This document shows, piece by piece, positions 1 through 9,648 of a stretch of 44,893 nt of DNA. The DNA comes from JAFGPF01 sp964500415 (lineage in GTDB: Bacteria; Chloroflexota; Dehalococcoidia; Dehalococcoidales; RBG-16-60-22), in assembly GCA_964500415.1 (NCBI GenBank), contig CAZCOB010000015.1, positions 1 through 44,893 of the forward strand, given 5' to 3'. The first letter of the stretch is position 1. Each line of letters opens with the position of its first letter. A model generated the notes under the pieces. That model ran no database searches. It was not told where the DNA came from and was given only the letters and a program-made list of their open reading frames with translations. The position numbers and the translations under genes were made by a program.

Positions 1-112
1 TCAGCCCCGGTACGAACTCGTTTTCCTTGGCATTCTGATAGTAGTGAACGCCCTGAATCAGTGATGAGGCGCAGTTACCCACGCCGATTACTGCCACGTT
101 TATTTTTCCCAT
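1..112 (-). CDS. ino1: Inositol-3-phosphate synthase, N-terminal fragment
   Basis: The reverse strand begins at an ATG at 112 and reads 37 codons before running off the window. The fragment starts MGKINVAVIGVGNCASSL and continues with QGVHYY. The GVGNCASSL segment is the NAD-binding loop typical of bacterial and archaeal myo-inositol-1-phosphate synthases, which convert glucose 6-phosphate to inositol 1-phosphate for inositol lipids. A GGGGGA ribosome site lies about 10 nt before the ATG. Only about a tenth of the protein is visible, so the call rests on the N-terminal Rossmann motif. Confidence 0.8.
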   Translation of the reverse strand, partial: MGKINVAVIGVGNCASSLIQGVHYYQNAKENEFVPGL

Positions 113-192
113 GTTAAGATGTTTCCCCCTTCTCGATAGATGATGCCGCAGAGTCTAAGAAATTACCTGTATTCTGTAAAGCACCGATTTGA

Positions 193-222
193 ACTATACC
201 CCCTTTAGGCACAGGCTGTCAA
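193..222 (-). promoter_or_regulatory. Sigma70-type promoter for the inositol-phosphate synthase gene
   Basis: On the minus strand TTGACA (222-217) and TATAGT (198-193) are separated by 18 nt. The predicted start lies about 75 nt before the ATG at 112. The -35 hexamer is consensus and the -10 differs at one base. Confidence 0.6.
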
Positions 223-242
223 GACTTATAACCAAATATGGT

Positions 243-256
243 ATACATAAATGTAT
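243..256. repeat. Short palindrome upstream of the promoter
   Basis: ATACAT-AA-ATGTAT is a perfect 6-bp inverted repeat between the stop codon at 272 and the promoter at 193-222. It could be an upstream operator. It lacks the GC stem and T-tract of a terminator. Confidence 0.3.
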
Positions 257-271
257 TTTAAGCCTTAATCT

Positions 272-1342
272 TTAGTCGAAAAGCTCCTTTTTAACATCCA
301 GTATTATATCTGATACAAGCTCGGGTTCCCTGGTTAAATACAGCTTCGCGCACTCGATATTAAGTGCAGAATGCATAAGCCCGCGTTCTATCTTTTCGGA
401 TAGCCTGAGGAGTTTACCTACTTTCCTCGCCGTATAGAAATAATTGTTCAATATAACGGGTACTTCAATCTTGCTTAAACTCTGAATCGCCTCTTTAAAC
501 TCGGAATAGGTAAACTCTTTTATCTCCTGTCCATAAAGTCTTAATCCTTTTATATATAGACTCACGGTAAACCCGTCGTCCCTTGAAGTACGATTTAATT
601 CCGTAGGATTCAATGTCCCTCTCTTATTTTTGATATGCTCAAGAATTTTCATCGTCTTGGAAAAAAAATCCTGTTTGTATTCATTAGCCAGAATCTGGGC
701 TTTTTGTTGATATTTCCTCTCAAGTTTTTTAGCGATTGTGTTCATTTTCTCTTCGTCCACTATACCGAAATCCCCGAGATTAAGAACCGCTCCAAGATGA
801 CCGGTACCATGGATAACAATCATAAGCCTTTTTGATGACCTGCTTCTATCGTTGAACGCACACAGGGCCGCGACCCCTGCAGTGTGCATGTCAATCATGA
901 GTTTTGGATAACGTAACATTGCATCGGGAGCCCTGGTTACATTGCCCGAGTGTGGGGCAACCCAGATTGTTTTTGGTGTAGAACCCCAGATATAGGAGTA
1001 AAATTTTTCCCAGGCTGAGGATTTTCTCTTATATTCTTCTTCGGTGTTAGCAGCGAAAGCAATATCGCCCAGCCACTTATAACCATAAGGAAGTTCAGTC
1101 TCGTAATTAAGGGCTTCCTGCAATTCCGGCTTGGCTCTATTAAAATCGATTCCGTATCTGCCTTCGGCCAAGTCCTGGTCGTCAGGTAGGCGGGAAGACT
1201 TTACCGCAATAAATCGACGGTGACCATCCCGTGAATCATAAACCTCGAAGTTGGGGTTGCTTTCCCTGGGTACAAACTCCTTAAGGAACTCCGCACAGAC
1301 TCCTGAGTAAGCTCCGTGTTCATCTTCACGAACCAGCTTCAT
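272..1342 (-). CDS. Protein of unknown function with HSG and HGTGH motifs
   Basis: I do not recognise this 356-residue protein with confidence. It has no signal peptide and no membrane segment. The middle (about residues 125-195) holds the conserved-looking blocks WVAPHSGNV, MIDMHTAG and VIHGTGHLGAVLNLGD. These His/Asp/Gly-rich turns resemble a metal-dependent amidohydrolase core; the HSG turn recalls N-formylglutamate amidohydrolases, but that is a weak comparison. The C-terminal half is charged and helical. It appears monocistronic, lying between truB and the inositol synthase gene, and looks less GC-rich than the truB operon, so acquisition by transfer is possible. Confidence 0.7.
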   Translation of the reverse strand: MKLVREDEHGAYSGVCAEFLKEFVPRESNPNFEVYDSRDGHRRFIAVKSSRLPDDQDLAEGRYGIDFNRAKPELQEALNYETELPYGYKWLGDIAFAANTEEEYKRKSSAWEKFYSYIWGSTPKTIWVAPHSGNVTRAPDAMLRYPKLMIDMHTAGVAALCAFNDRSRSSKRLMIVIHGTGHLGAVLNLGDFGIVDEEKMNTIAKKLERKYQQKAQILANEYKQDFFSKTMKILEHIKNKRGTLNPTELNRTSRDDGFTVSLYIKGLRLYGQEIKEFTYSEFKEAIQSLSKIEVPVILNNYFYTARKVGKLLRLSEKIERGLMHSALNIECAKLYLTREPELVSDIILDVKKELFD

Positions 1343-1421
1343 AGGTCTTCACCCTTTTTAGAGTATAGCCTGTACTGCGTAACAAACTTGTCAGGAAGAG
1401 TTTACTATACACTCTTTGAGG

Positions 1422-2312
1422 TTACAACATCACCTTCCTGGGCTGCCAGATGCCCTTATCCGGCACATACTGCAGGATACACAGGAAGCGCCCGTCCAGT
1501 GCATAAGCGCGGCAGTATTTCTGCTTGGGACTGCTATCAGTGTCATGCTCCATGACCAGCGGACTCCCATTTTTGATGGCCTCCTCGTCGGCATCGTCCA
1601 CGACCACCGCGTTGTAGTCCTGCAGCACGATATCGACGGGATAAACGTACTGTTCCCAGTAGCCGTTACGGAAGGCATCTTCGAGCCGTGACATCGGGAC
1701 GGCGTCCTCGATGTTGAACACCCCGCAGCGCGTGCGAATCAGGTTCTTGAGATGGGCACCGCAGCCGAGTTCCTGACCCAGGTCATGCGCCAGCGACCTG
1801 ATGTAAGTGCCCTTGCTGCATTCTATTTCCAGAGTGACTACCGGAGTTTGCCAGTCGACTATTTCAAGCCGGTGGATTTTCACCGGCCGGCTCTTCCGCT
1901 CAACCTCGATGCCAGCCCGCGCCAGCTTGTAGAGCGGCTGCCCGCGGTGCTTTACGGCACTGTACATCGGTGGGGTCTGCTGGATGGAGCCACGAAACGA
2001 TTGGAGGGTCTTCTCTATCTTGGCACGTCCGGTTCTTGAAGGGTCTCCTCTGCGGGTAATCTGACCGCTGCTGTCGTAGGTATCGGTAGCAATGCCCAGT
2101 TCTATTTCGGCACGGTAGGCCTTGGTGGTATCCATGAGGAATTCTACGATACGTGTCCCCCGCCCCAGGCAGACCGGCAGGACTCCGGTGGCGTCCGGGT
2201 CCAGCGTTCCGGCGTGCCCGGCGCGCCGCTCGCCGCTGAGACGCTTCACCATGGCCACGATACCGAAGGAGGTCTTGCCCGCGGGTTTATTGATGTTGAG
2301 TATGCCGTCCAA
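1422..2312 (-). CDS. truB: tRNA pseudouridine(55) synthase TruB
   Basis: TruB converts U55 of the tRNA T-loop to pseudouridine. The 296-residue protein opens with DGILNINKPAGKTS and carries the catalytic motif GHAGTLDPDATGVLP near residues 32-46, with Asp38 as nucleophile. Further family blocks are TKAYRA and KGTYIRSLAHDLG. A C-terminal PUA-like extension follows, so the length is normal. It is the last gene of the nusA-ylxR-infB-rbfA-truB operon and starts 2 nt after rbfA ends. Confidence 0.97.
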   Translation of the reverse strand: MDGILNINKPAGKTSFGIVAMVKRLSGERRAGHAGTLDPDATGVLPVCLGRGTRIVEFLMDTTKAYRAEIELGIATDTYDSSGQITRRGDPSRTGRAKIEKTLQSFRGSIQQTPPMYSAVKHRGQPLYKLARAGIEVERKSRPVKIHRLEIVDWQTPVVTLEIECSKGTYIRSLAHDLGQELGCGAHLKNLIRTRCGVFNIEDAVPMSRLEDAFRNGYWEQYVYPVDIVLQDYNAVVVDDADEEAIKNGSPLVMEHDTDSSPKQKYCRAYALDGRFLCILQYVPDKGIWQPRKVML

Positions 2313-2314
2313 GG

Positions 2315-2668
2315 TCAGTCCTTATATTCTGCGCTGGCCTGGTCGATAAGGCGCAGTATATGGTCGCCGTGCTCTATGGAGTTGTCCCAGTGGAAGCTGA
2401 GTTCCGGGGTGCGACGCAGCCTGATGCTTTTCGCCAGCTCGGAGCGCAGGAAACCGGCGGCGGCGTTCAATACCCCCAGTATCTTCTGTTCCTCCTGCTG
2501 TCCGCCGATGCAGCTGACGAAGACCTTGGCATATTTGAGGTCCGAGGAAGTATCGACCTCGGTTACGCTGACGAATTCACTGAGTCGCGGGTCTCTCAGC
2601 TGGTGCTGAATCAGTTCGCTGATTTCCCGGCGAATGAGGGTATTCACCCGTTCGATGCGATGTGACAT
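2315..2668 (-). CDS. rbfA: 30S ribosome-binding factor RbfA
   Basis: RbfA binds 17S precursor rRNA and helps mature the 30S 5' end. The 117-residue protein starts MSHRIERVNTLIRREIS and contains DLKYAKVFVS and LRSELAKSIRLRRTPEL, the two family signatures of the KH-like fold. It is short, as in many bacteria lacking the C-terminal tail. The neighbours infB and truB are the classic partners. Confidence 0.96.
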   Translation of the reverse strand: MSHRIERVNTLIRREISELIQHQLRDPRLSEFVSVTEVDTSSDLKYAKVFVSCIGGQQEEQKILGVLNAAAGFLRSELAKSIRLRRTPELSFHWDNSIEHGDHILRLIDQASAEYKD

Positions 2669-2692
2669 GACCTGAATCCCGGCTGTAAATAG

Positions 2693-4532
<1,840 letters not shown>

Positions 4533-4540
<8 letters not shown>

Positions 4541-4865
4541 TTAGTAACTCCTTCAACAGGTCTTTTCCGTTTCTCATAAGCTGTTCTCTTTTATCTCCGG
4601 TAAGACTGCTCCTTAAAGTACGTTCCAGCTGCTTACCTTTTAAAGCCTTTTCCCAGCATTCCGGGTCCGGGCAGATATAGGCGCCCCGTCCCTCCTTTTT
4701 ACCGGTGGCATCTATTTCGATGTCACCCCCGTGTGTACGCACCAAGCGCACCAGTTCCCTCTTGTCTTTTATCCGGCGGCAGCCTACGCAGGTCCGCTGG
4801 GGTGCCTGTTTCTTTAAACCGGGATGGTTACTGGAAATCTTCCTCGTCCTCCTCGACAATCGCAA
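4533..4865 (-). CDS. ylxR: YlxR/RnpM family RNA-binding protein (DUF448)
   Basis: The signature QRTCVGCRRIKDKRELVRLVR lies at about residues 22-42 and GRGAYICPDPECWEKAL follows. YlxR is an RNA-binding protein encoded between nusA and infB in many bacteria and reported to modulate RNase P. The chosen start at 4865 overlaps the end of nusA by 38 nt. No later ATG precedes the conserved core, and the first 15 residues are basic and variable. 110 residues is normal. Confidence 0.9.
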
Positions 4866-6306
4866 AGTCCCGGCGGCCCTTTCTGGATTTTACGCCGTCC
4901 TCGCTGGTATCCTTGGCGTAAGTGCCCTTCTTTTTCTTCTTTGTTCTGGTTGTTTTGGTACTGACCTTGGCTCGCCTGGGCGCCATAATATCTTCGGCGA
5001 ATCTCAGTTGAGGTTTGCCAGCTTCTTCCGGCTGTTCGAGGACGATTGGCGGCGCTAAAACCACCTCTTCTTCGGGCGGTTCTTCTTCGGCTGCTTCTTC
5101 CACCGCGGGTTCTTCGGCAGGTGCCATTTCGTCCGGGACAGTCAGCTCGGACAGTAGCTCTTCGACGGCTGCCTCCTCACTAACAGCTTCGCCTGCCTCT
5201 TCGACCCCTGCTTCGGTTGTTTCCTCTTCCACTGCTTTGGGTGCCGCCTTGGCGGCTTCAATCCTCTCAGCCTCGACCATAGAAGCGCTCTTGATATCGA
5301 TGCGCCACCCGGTAAGCTTGGCAGCGAGGCGGGCGTTTTGGCCCTCTTTACCGATGGCCAGAGATAACTGTTTATCAGGGACGATAACGTTGGCCGACTG
5401 TTCATCCTGGTTGAGTTGCACGCTGATGATGTGCGCCGGACTCAGGGAATTGGCAATAAAAGCGGCCGTGTCCGGGTTCCACTGAACAACGTCTATTTTC
5501 TCACCGCTCAGCTCGCTGACGATGTTCTGTATCCTGATGCCACGCAGGCCGACGCAGCAACCCACCGGGTCGATGCCTTCCTGTTTGGCGGCGACGGCTA
5601 TCTTGCTTCTGAAGCCGGCTTCGCGGGCGATGGACTTTATTTCCACCGTTCCGTTATATACTTCCGGGACCTCCAGCTCGAAGAGTCGACGCAGCAGTTC
5701 AGGATGAGAGCGTGATACGATTACTTTGGGTCCCTTGCCGGTGCGGGCTACCTGTAACAGGACTACCTTCAGGCGCTGCCCGATGCGATATCGCTCGGTG
5801 CGCACCTGCTCGGATGTCGGCATTATGGCTTCGGTCCTGCCCAGGTCGATATGCACCTGCCCTAACTCGAAGCGCTGGACGACACCGCTGACAACCTCGC
5901 CCTCTTTATCGGCGTACTCCTCGAAGATAGCGCTGTGCTCCGCTTCGTGGAGGCGCTGCAGGATAACCTGCTTGGCGGTTTGTGCTGCGATGCGTCCGGC
6001 GTTGGCCGGCGTGGACTCCACCATGATTGTCTCGCCAATCTCGGCATCCTCTTTGATTATTCTGGCTTCTCTCAGCGAGATTTCATACTGCGGGTCGTCG
6101 GTTTTCTCCACAACCTCTTTTTCAGCCCATACTTCGACCTTGCCGCTGTTCGGGTTGATTTTAACGGCGACATTCTGATTGGTGCCGAAGTTGTCCTTTT
6201 TATAGGCCGATACCAGTGCTGCCTCGACGGCGGTCAGCACCACGTCTTTCGGCAGGTTTTTCTCCGCCGAAAGCTGTGTTATGGCGAGCAAAAAATCGCT
6301 CTTCAT
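4828..6306 (-). CDS. nusA: Transcription termination/antitermination factor NusA
   Basis: NusA binds RNA polymerase and nascent RNA and modulates pausing and termination. The 492-residue protein has the NusA N domain (1-130), an S1 domain (about 135-200) and two KH domains (about 205-345) with GVRGIRIQ-like and AIGKEGQNARLAAKLTGW motifs. Residues from about 350 onward form a long Glu/Ala/Pro-rich acidic tail ending in a Lys/Arg patch. This tail is unlike the acidic repeats of enterobacterial NusA and looks disordered. The start is ATG at 6306 behind a GGAGG site. rimP, which normally precedes nusA, is absent. Confidence 0.96.
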   Translation of the reverse strand: MKSDFLLAITQLSAEKNLPKDVVLTAVEAALVSAYKKDNFGTNQNVAVKINPNSGKVEVWAEKEVVEKTDDPQYEISLREARIIKEDAEIGETIMVESTPANAGRIAAQTAKQVILQRLHEAEHSAIFEEYADKEGEVVSGVVQRFELGQVHIDLGRTEAIMPTSEQVRTERYRIGQRLKVVLLQVARTGKGPKVIVSRSHPELLRRLFELEVPEVYNGTVEIKSIAREAGFRSKIAVAAKQEGIDPVGCCVGLRGIRIQNIVSELSGEKIDVVQWNPDTAAFIANSLSPAHIISVQLNQDEQSANVIVPDKQLSLAIGKEGQNARLAAKLTGWRIDIKSASMVEAERIEAAKAAPKAVEEETTEAGVEEAGEAVSEEAAVEELLSELTVPDEMAPAEEPAVEEAAEEEPPEEEVVLAPPIVLEQPEEAGKPQLRFAEDIMAPRRAKVSTKTTRTKKKKKGTYAKDTSEDGVKSRKGRRDFAIVEEDEEDFQ

Positions 6307-6352
6307 TTCGGATGAGAACCTCCGATGTACATATTCATTTCAAATAATTAAA

Positions 6353-6375
6353 AAAGTGGGAATCAAACCCACTTT
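6353..6375 (-). terminator. Attenuator-like intrinsic terminator in the nusA leader
   Basis: On the minus strand AAAGTGGG, a 7-nt loop and CCCACTTT form an 8-bp stem. Six consecutive T residues (including the last stem bases) follow, then AATTATTTG. The hairpin lies between the promoter at 6407-6435 and the nusA start at 6306, so it is in the leader and not behind the previous gene. NusA autoregulation through a leader terminator is known in Bacillus subtilis, and this element has the matching position. Confidence 0.65.
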
Positions 6376-6406
6376 ACTCCACTGCTATTCTACTCTTGGC
6401 AGCCTC

Positions 6407-6435
6407 ATTATAGCACGGTTTTTTCCGTTATGCAA
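6407..6435 (-). promoter_or_regulatory. Promoter of the nusA-ylxR-infB-rbfA-truB operon
   Basis: TTGCAT (6435-6430) and a perfect TATAAT (6412-6407) are separated by exactly 17 nt on the minus strand. The predicted transcript starts near 6400 and has a leader of about 95 nt carrying the hairpin at 6353-6375. Confidence 0.7.
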
Positions 6436-6514
6436 GAAAAAATGATATTTATTATTACCGGTATTTTATTTATTTTTTCCCTCCCCCTCCAGGACGACGG
6501 TATATTCTGCCGGG

Positions 6515-7687
6515 TTAAGATGGCGGGGCTGGAGGCATCTCCTGGTAGAGGGCTTCGTGGGCTTTCTTTAGCCAGTCCGGGATGTCTATTTTCTGGGGAC
6601 ATTTCTCCAGGCATTCCCCGCACTCGATGCAGCTATCGGCGCGCTGGTCCGGCTGGAAGCCGAAGGGGCCGTTATACATGAACTGCCCCGTCCGAAGGTC
6701 GTCGTACATGACGGCATCGTTGTATAACTGAAAGATTCTGGGGATTTCCACATTGTTGGGACAGGGCATGCAGTAGCGGCAGTTGGTGCACGGGACGGGA
6801 CTCAGGCTGTTATAGGCCTCGCGGACTTTATCGTATAATTTAAGCTCTGCGGCGGAAAGATTGCCCGCGCCGTAGCGGTCGGCCAATTTTACGTTTTCCA
6901 CGACCTGCGCCATGGTACTCATGCCGCTGAGGGCGACCGATATTTCCGGCTGATTCCATATCCAGCGCCAGGCCCACTCGACGGCCTTGAGCTGCTGCGG
7001 CGCACTCGCCCACACTTTAGCCACCGGCTCCGGCGGCTCCTTGCTGAGCTTGCCCCCGCGGAGGGGTTCCATAACGACGACGGTGATTCCCTTGCCGGCG
7101 GCATACTCGACGCCGCGGCGGCCCGCCTGCTCGTTAACGTCCATATAGTTGTACTGTACCTGCGAGAGGACCCAGTTATCGTAAGCGTCGATAATTTCTT
7201 TGAAGACCGCGAACTCGTCGTGGAAAGAAAACCCCAGCCGGCCGATACGCCCTTTGGCCATCTGCTCCTCGGCCCACTTCAGCACGCCGAAATCCCGCAC
7301 CTTTTCCCAGCCCTCTTTGTTCAGTCCGTGCAGGAGGTAGAAATCTATCATGCCGACATCGAGTTTTTTAATCTGCTCGTCGAGAATACGGTCGAAGTCC
7401 TCGGCCTTCTCTATCATGCGGGCGGGCAGCTTGGTAGCCACCTTCATCTTCTCGCGGTAGCCGTCCTTGAGGGCTTTGCCCACCACCACCTCGCTCTGGC
7501 CCATGTGGTACATGTAGGCGGTATCGATATAGTTGACGCCGTGGTCGGCGGCGTAGCGAATCATCTTTATAGCTTCCGGTTCGTCGATTTTCGCCTGTTC
7601 TTCATTGATTACCGGCAGGCGCATGGCGCCGAATCCCAGCGCCGATACTTCCCAGTCGAGCTTGCCGAACTTGCGATACTTCATCAA
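6515..7687 (-). CDS. Aldo/keto reductase with C-terminal ferredoxin domain
   Basis: The 390-residue protein has an aldo/keto reductase TIM barrel (1-290) with the tetrad Asp55, Tyr60, Lys86 and His120 in GVNYIDTAYMYH, ATKLP and YLLHG. The C-terminal part has Cys clusters CTNCRYCMPCP and CIECGECLEKCP, enough for two [4Fe-4S] clusters. This fusion is widespread in anaerobes, where it probably couples NAD(P)H or ferredoxin to reduction of an unidentified aldehyde or ketone. It is a single-gene unit with a palindrome over the predicted start of transcription. Confidence 0.92.
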   Translation of the reverse strand: MMKYRKFGKLDWEVSALGFGAMRLPVINEEQAKIDEPEAIKMIRYAADHGVNYIDTAYMYHMGQSEVVVGKALKDGYREKMKVATKLPARMIEKAEDFDRILDEQIKKLDVGMIDFYLLHGLNKEGWEKVRDFGVLKWAEEQMAKGRIGRLGFSFHDEFAVFKEIIDAYDNWVLSQVQYNYMDVNEQAGRRGVEYAAGKGITVVVMEPLRGGKLSKEPPEPVAKVWASAPQQLKAVEWAWRWIWNQPEISVALSGMSTMAQVVENVKLADRYGAGNLSAAELKLYDKVREAYNSLSPVPCTNCRYCMPCPNNVEIPRIFQLYNDAVMYDDLRTGQFMYNGPFGFQPDQRADSCIECGECLEKCPQKIDIPDWLKKAHEALYQEMPPAPPS

Positions 7688-7717
7688 TCTTTCCCCTTAA
7701 TAAAGCTGCGAGGGCAT

Positions 7718-7744
7718 ACGATATATCGTGATACCTTTATTATA
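7718..7744 (-). promoter_or_regulatory. Promoter -10 box and operator-like palindrome of the aldo/keto reductase gene
   Basis: A TATAAT hexamer reads on the minus strand at 7744-7739. Starting about 10 nt downstream is the perfect 12-bp palindrome ACGATATATCGT (7718-7729), overlapping the predicted initial transcribed region. No convincing -35 hexamer was seen, so an activator or a repressor bound at the palindrome is possible. Confidence 0.4.
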
Positions 7745-7802
7745 ATTTTGCCACGTTTTATTTTGAGATGCAAACAATTGGGGGAGAAAAGGGATTGATA
7801 GA

Positions 7803-7899
7803 CCTCACCCCCTTTTTCCCCCTCTCCTGACGAGGTTTCACAGGAGAGGGGGAATAAATAGAAAGAGGGGCTGCGCCCCTCTTAAGCGCCCCCTTTTAT
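7803..7899 (+). repeat. Intergenic repeat module 1, copy a (double hairpin)
   Basis: The element starts CCTCACCCCC and has a 12-bp stem (CCCCCTCTCCTG at 7818-7829 with 7841-7852) followed by an 8-bp stem (AAGAGGGG at 7863-7870 with 7876-7883). The same two-hairpin layout recurs at 20536-20662, 35169-35250 and inverted at 43996-44139. The 318-base gap 7688-8005 otherwise holds only the aldo/keto reductase promoter and the upstream region of the next gene. Confidence 0.75.
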
Positions 7900-8005
7900 A
7901 AACTAATACCTTGACAACTTTTCATAATAGTGCCATATTAGGCTTGATAATTATGGTTAATGATTCCTGTCCGTAGTTAAGCTGAAGTGGAAAGGGGTTG
8001 AGCCA

Positions 8006-8620
8006 ATGAGTAGAAAGTCTAAAAGCACTTTAACCAAGAAACAACAAAGGGCGTTGAATAAATTTATCGGCTGGTCAATTATCTCGGTCTTAGTAATTTG
8101 GGCATTAATATATCTAATACAAAATTATGGTATATATATTGGAATTATTATTACAGTAGTCCTTATATTAGTAATTTTATGGGTAACTAGGAAATATTTA
8201 AAAAGAAGAAAGTTAAAAAGTGAAATCGGAGATATCCTTAAAAAAGCTTTGGAAGCAATGGATGATACTGCAAAAACATATACAGATGAAGAGGAAGCAA
8301 ATAAGGAACTCGTTAGTATATTGAAAGTACAGGGTCATGATGCAACTTACCAATTTAGATTAAGCGATGGCAGAAGAGTAGATGCGAAAGTTGGTAATTT
8401 TTTAATAGAAGGAAAACTGGCTCCAACAATAGACGAAGTTGATAGGTTAATTGGGCAAGTGCAAGCTTATACAAAACATCCCTATTGTGTCAACATAGTA
8501 ATATATGGTCATATAGCCAAGCCAGCTTTGAAACGAATTGAAGATGAGATACAGGAAAGATATCCTAAAAAAGTATTTTTAACTTGTTTAGAAAATCCTA
8601 AAAGACGGCGAGCCTGCTAA
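8006..8620 (+). CDS. Membrane-anchored PD-(D/E)XK-like protein
   Basis: This 204-residue protein has a Lys-rich N-terminus, two hydrophobic helices (about 21-38 and 41-60), a basic patch (63-71) and a cytoplasmic domain (90-204). In that domain Asp126, then Glu135-x-Lys137 (IEGK) after a short beta hairpin, then Gln151-xxx-Tyr155 match the D-ExK-QxxxY pattern of RecB/Mrr-like PD-(D/E)XK nucleases. Family assignment is from motif reading only. The gene is much more AT-rich than its flanks and lies between repeat modules 1 and 2, which are adjacent elsewhere, so recent insertion is likely. The role could be defence or DNA processing at the membrane. Confidence 0.75.
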   Translation: MSRKSKSTLTKKQQRALNKFIGWSIISVLVIWALIYLIQNYGIYIGIIITVVLILVILWVTRKYLKRRKLKSEIGDILKKALEAMDDTAKTYTDEEEANKELVSILKVQGHDATYQFRLSDGRRVDAKVGNFLIEGKLAPTIDEVDRLIGQVQAYTKHPYCVNIVIYGHIAKPALKRIEDEIQERYPKKVFLTCLENPKRRRAC

Positions 8621-8664
8621 GAGGAGGCTGTACACTCACCTTTTGGTGGGTGGGGGTATCCTGC

Positions 8665-8724
8665 GGGCTAAGCCACGAATGAGCCGAGGGTGGTTTGGGT
8701 GGGAATAGATAACAACTAGGGGGG
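8665..8724 (+). repeat. Intergenic repeat module 2, copy a
   Basis: The core AAGCC (8670-8674) pairs with GGTTT (8692-8696) across a 17-nt loop, followed by GGGTGGGAATAGATA and a G-run. It shares this layout with copies at 12683, 17257, 20705 and 35311. Confidence 0.75.
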
Positions 8725-8790
8725 CTGGATTCCCGCTTTGGTTAAGTATAATCGTGGTTGATTCAAATATTTCGTGTCAAATCGTTCAAT

Positions 8791-9603
8791 TCATTCTTGG
8801 TTAACTTTGTCTTTCAATTTTAGCCTTGATTTGTCTCTATTAGACTCAATCAGCTCAATGACTCGCTTAATATATATATTAATAGCTTCCATGAGTTGAG
8901 GTAACTCTTCAGTCACAGATGTCTTATCACCTAACCGCGGGTTAATTATCCCACCCACGATTCTAGTGGCTCTCGAAGAACCCCACGCAGTACCTCTTGT
9001 TCTTCTCAGAGTCATTTCATGAGATATTTCATCATCCCTATAGTCGCAAATGCTATTTTTTAAAAGGGTTACACTTTCAGAGAAACCTTCAGGGATGACT
9101 AATCCTTTAGTCTTTAAATATATCTCATGATGCTTCTCCAAGTTATCGTGTGATTTCAGACTTATTCGTTTCTCTTTTCCAAAATGTTGTCCAAAATACA
9201 CATATAAGAATCGAGCCATATTATCAAGCAATACCTTGGCAAATTGGTAGAAACTCTCAATCTCCAAATGTAAAATAGTCGTTAAACGCCCAGATTCTGC
9301 CAGTAAGCGCCCATCCATAGGTGTCATACGAGTGACACCACTCTTAGCGGGCAACAGCTTCCTTTTCTCTTCCTGAAGAGAAAGGAATTTATCATTAATT
9401 TCCTTATATCGAACGAGAATAATCAATAAAAAATCGTAATAGCGTAAAGCCTGTTGCAATTTACTTCCAAACTCATTGATATCGGCGTACTTAAAACTTT
9501 CACTCCAAATGAATTCAGATATTATATTCACAAATCCATCATCTAAATCATGGAGTGAAAATACAGGTATCTCATTAACAGGTTGCTTTTTCTTTTTTCT
9601 CAA
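8791..9603 (-). CDS. AT-rich helical protein with HEPN-like Rx5H motif
   Basis: I do not recognise the family. The 270-residue protein is soluble, starts with a Lys-rich segment and is mainly helical. Residues 110-140 form an amphipathic helix (LEIESFYQFAKVLLDN), and CDYRDDEISHE at 187-196 contains Arg189-x5-His195. An Rx4-6H motif at the end of a helix is the catalytic signature of HEPN ribonucleases, but the motif is short and occurs by chance. AT richness matches the gene at 8006-8620 and differs from rluD next door. The two genes are convergent, so they are not one operon. Confidence 0.7.
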   Translation of the reverse strand: MRKKKKQPVNEIPVFSLHDLDDGFVNIISEFIWSESFKYADINEFGSKLQQALRYYDFLLIILVRYKEINDKFLSLQEEKRKLLPAKSGVTRMTPMDGRLLAESGRLTTILHLEIESFYQFAKVLLDNMARFLYVYFGQHFGKEKRISLKSHDNLEKHHEIYLKTKGLVIPEGFSESVTLLKNSICDYRDDEISHEMTLRRTRGTAWGSSRATRIVGGIINPRLGDKTSVTEELPQLMEAINIYIKRVIELIESNRDKSRLKLKDKVNQE

Positions 9604-9648
9604 TTTTCCTCACCTATACTTCCTCATTCTACCACCCCTACGCAATCC

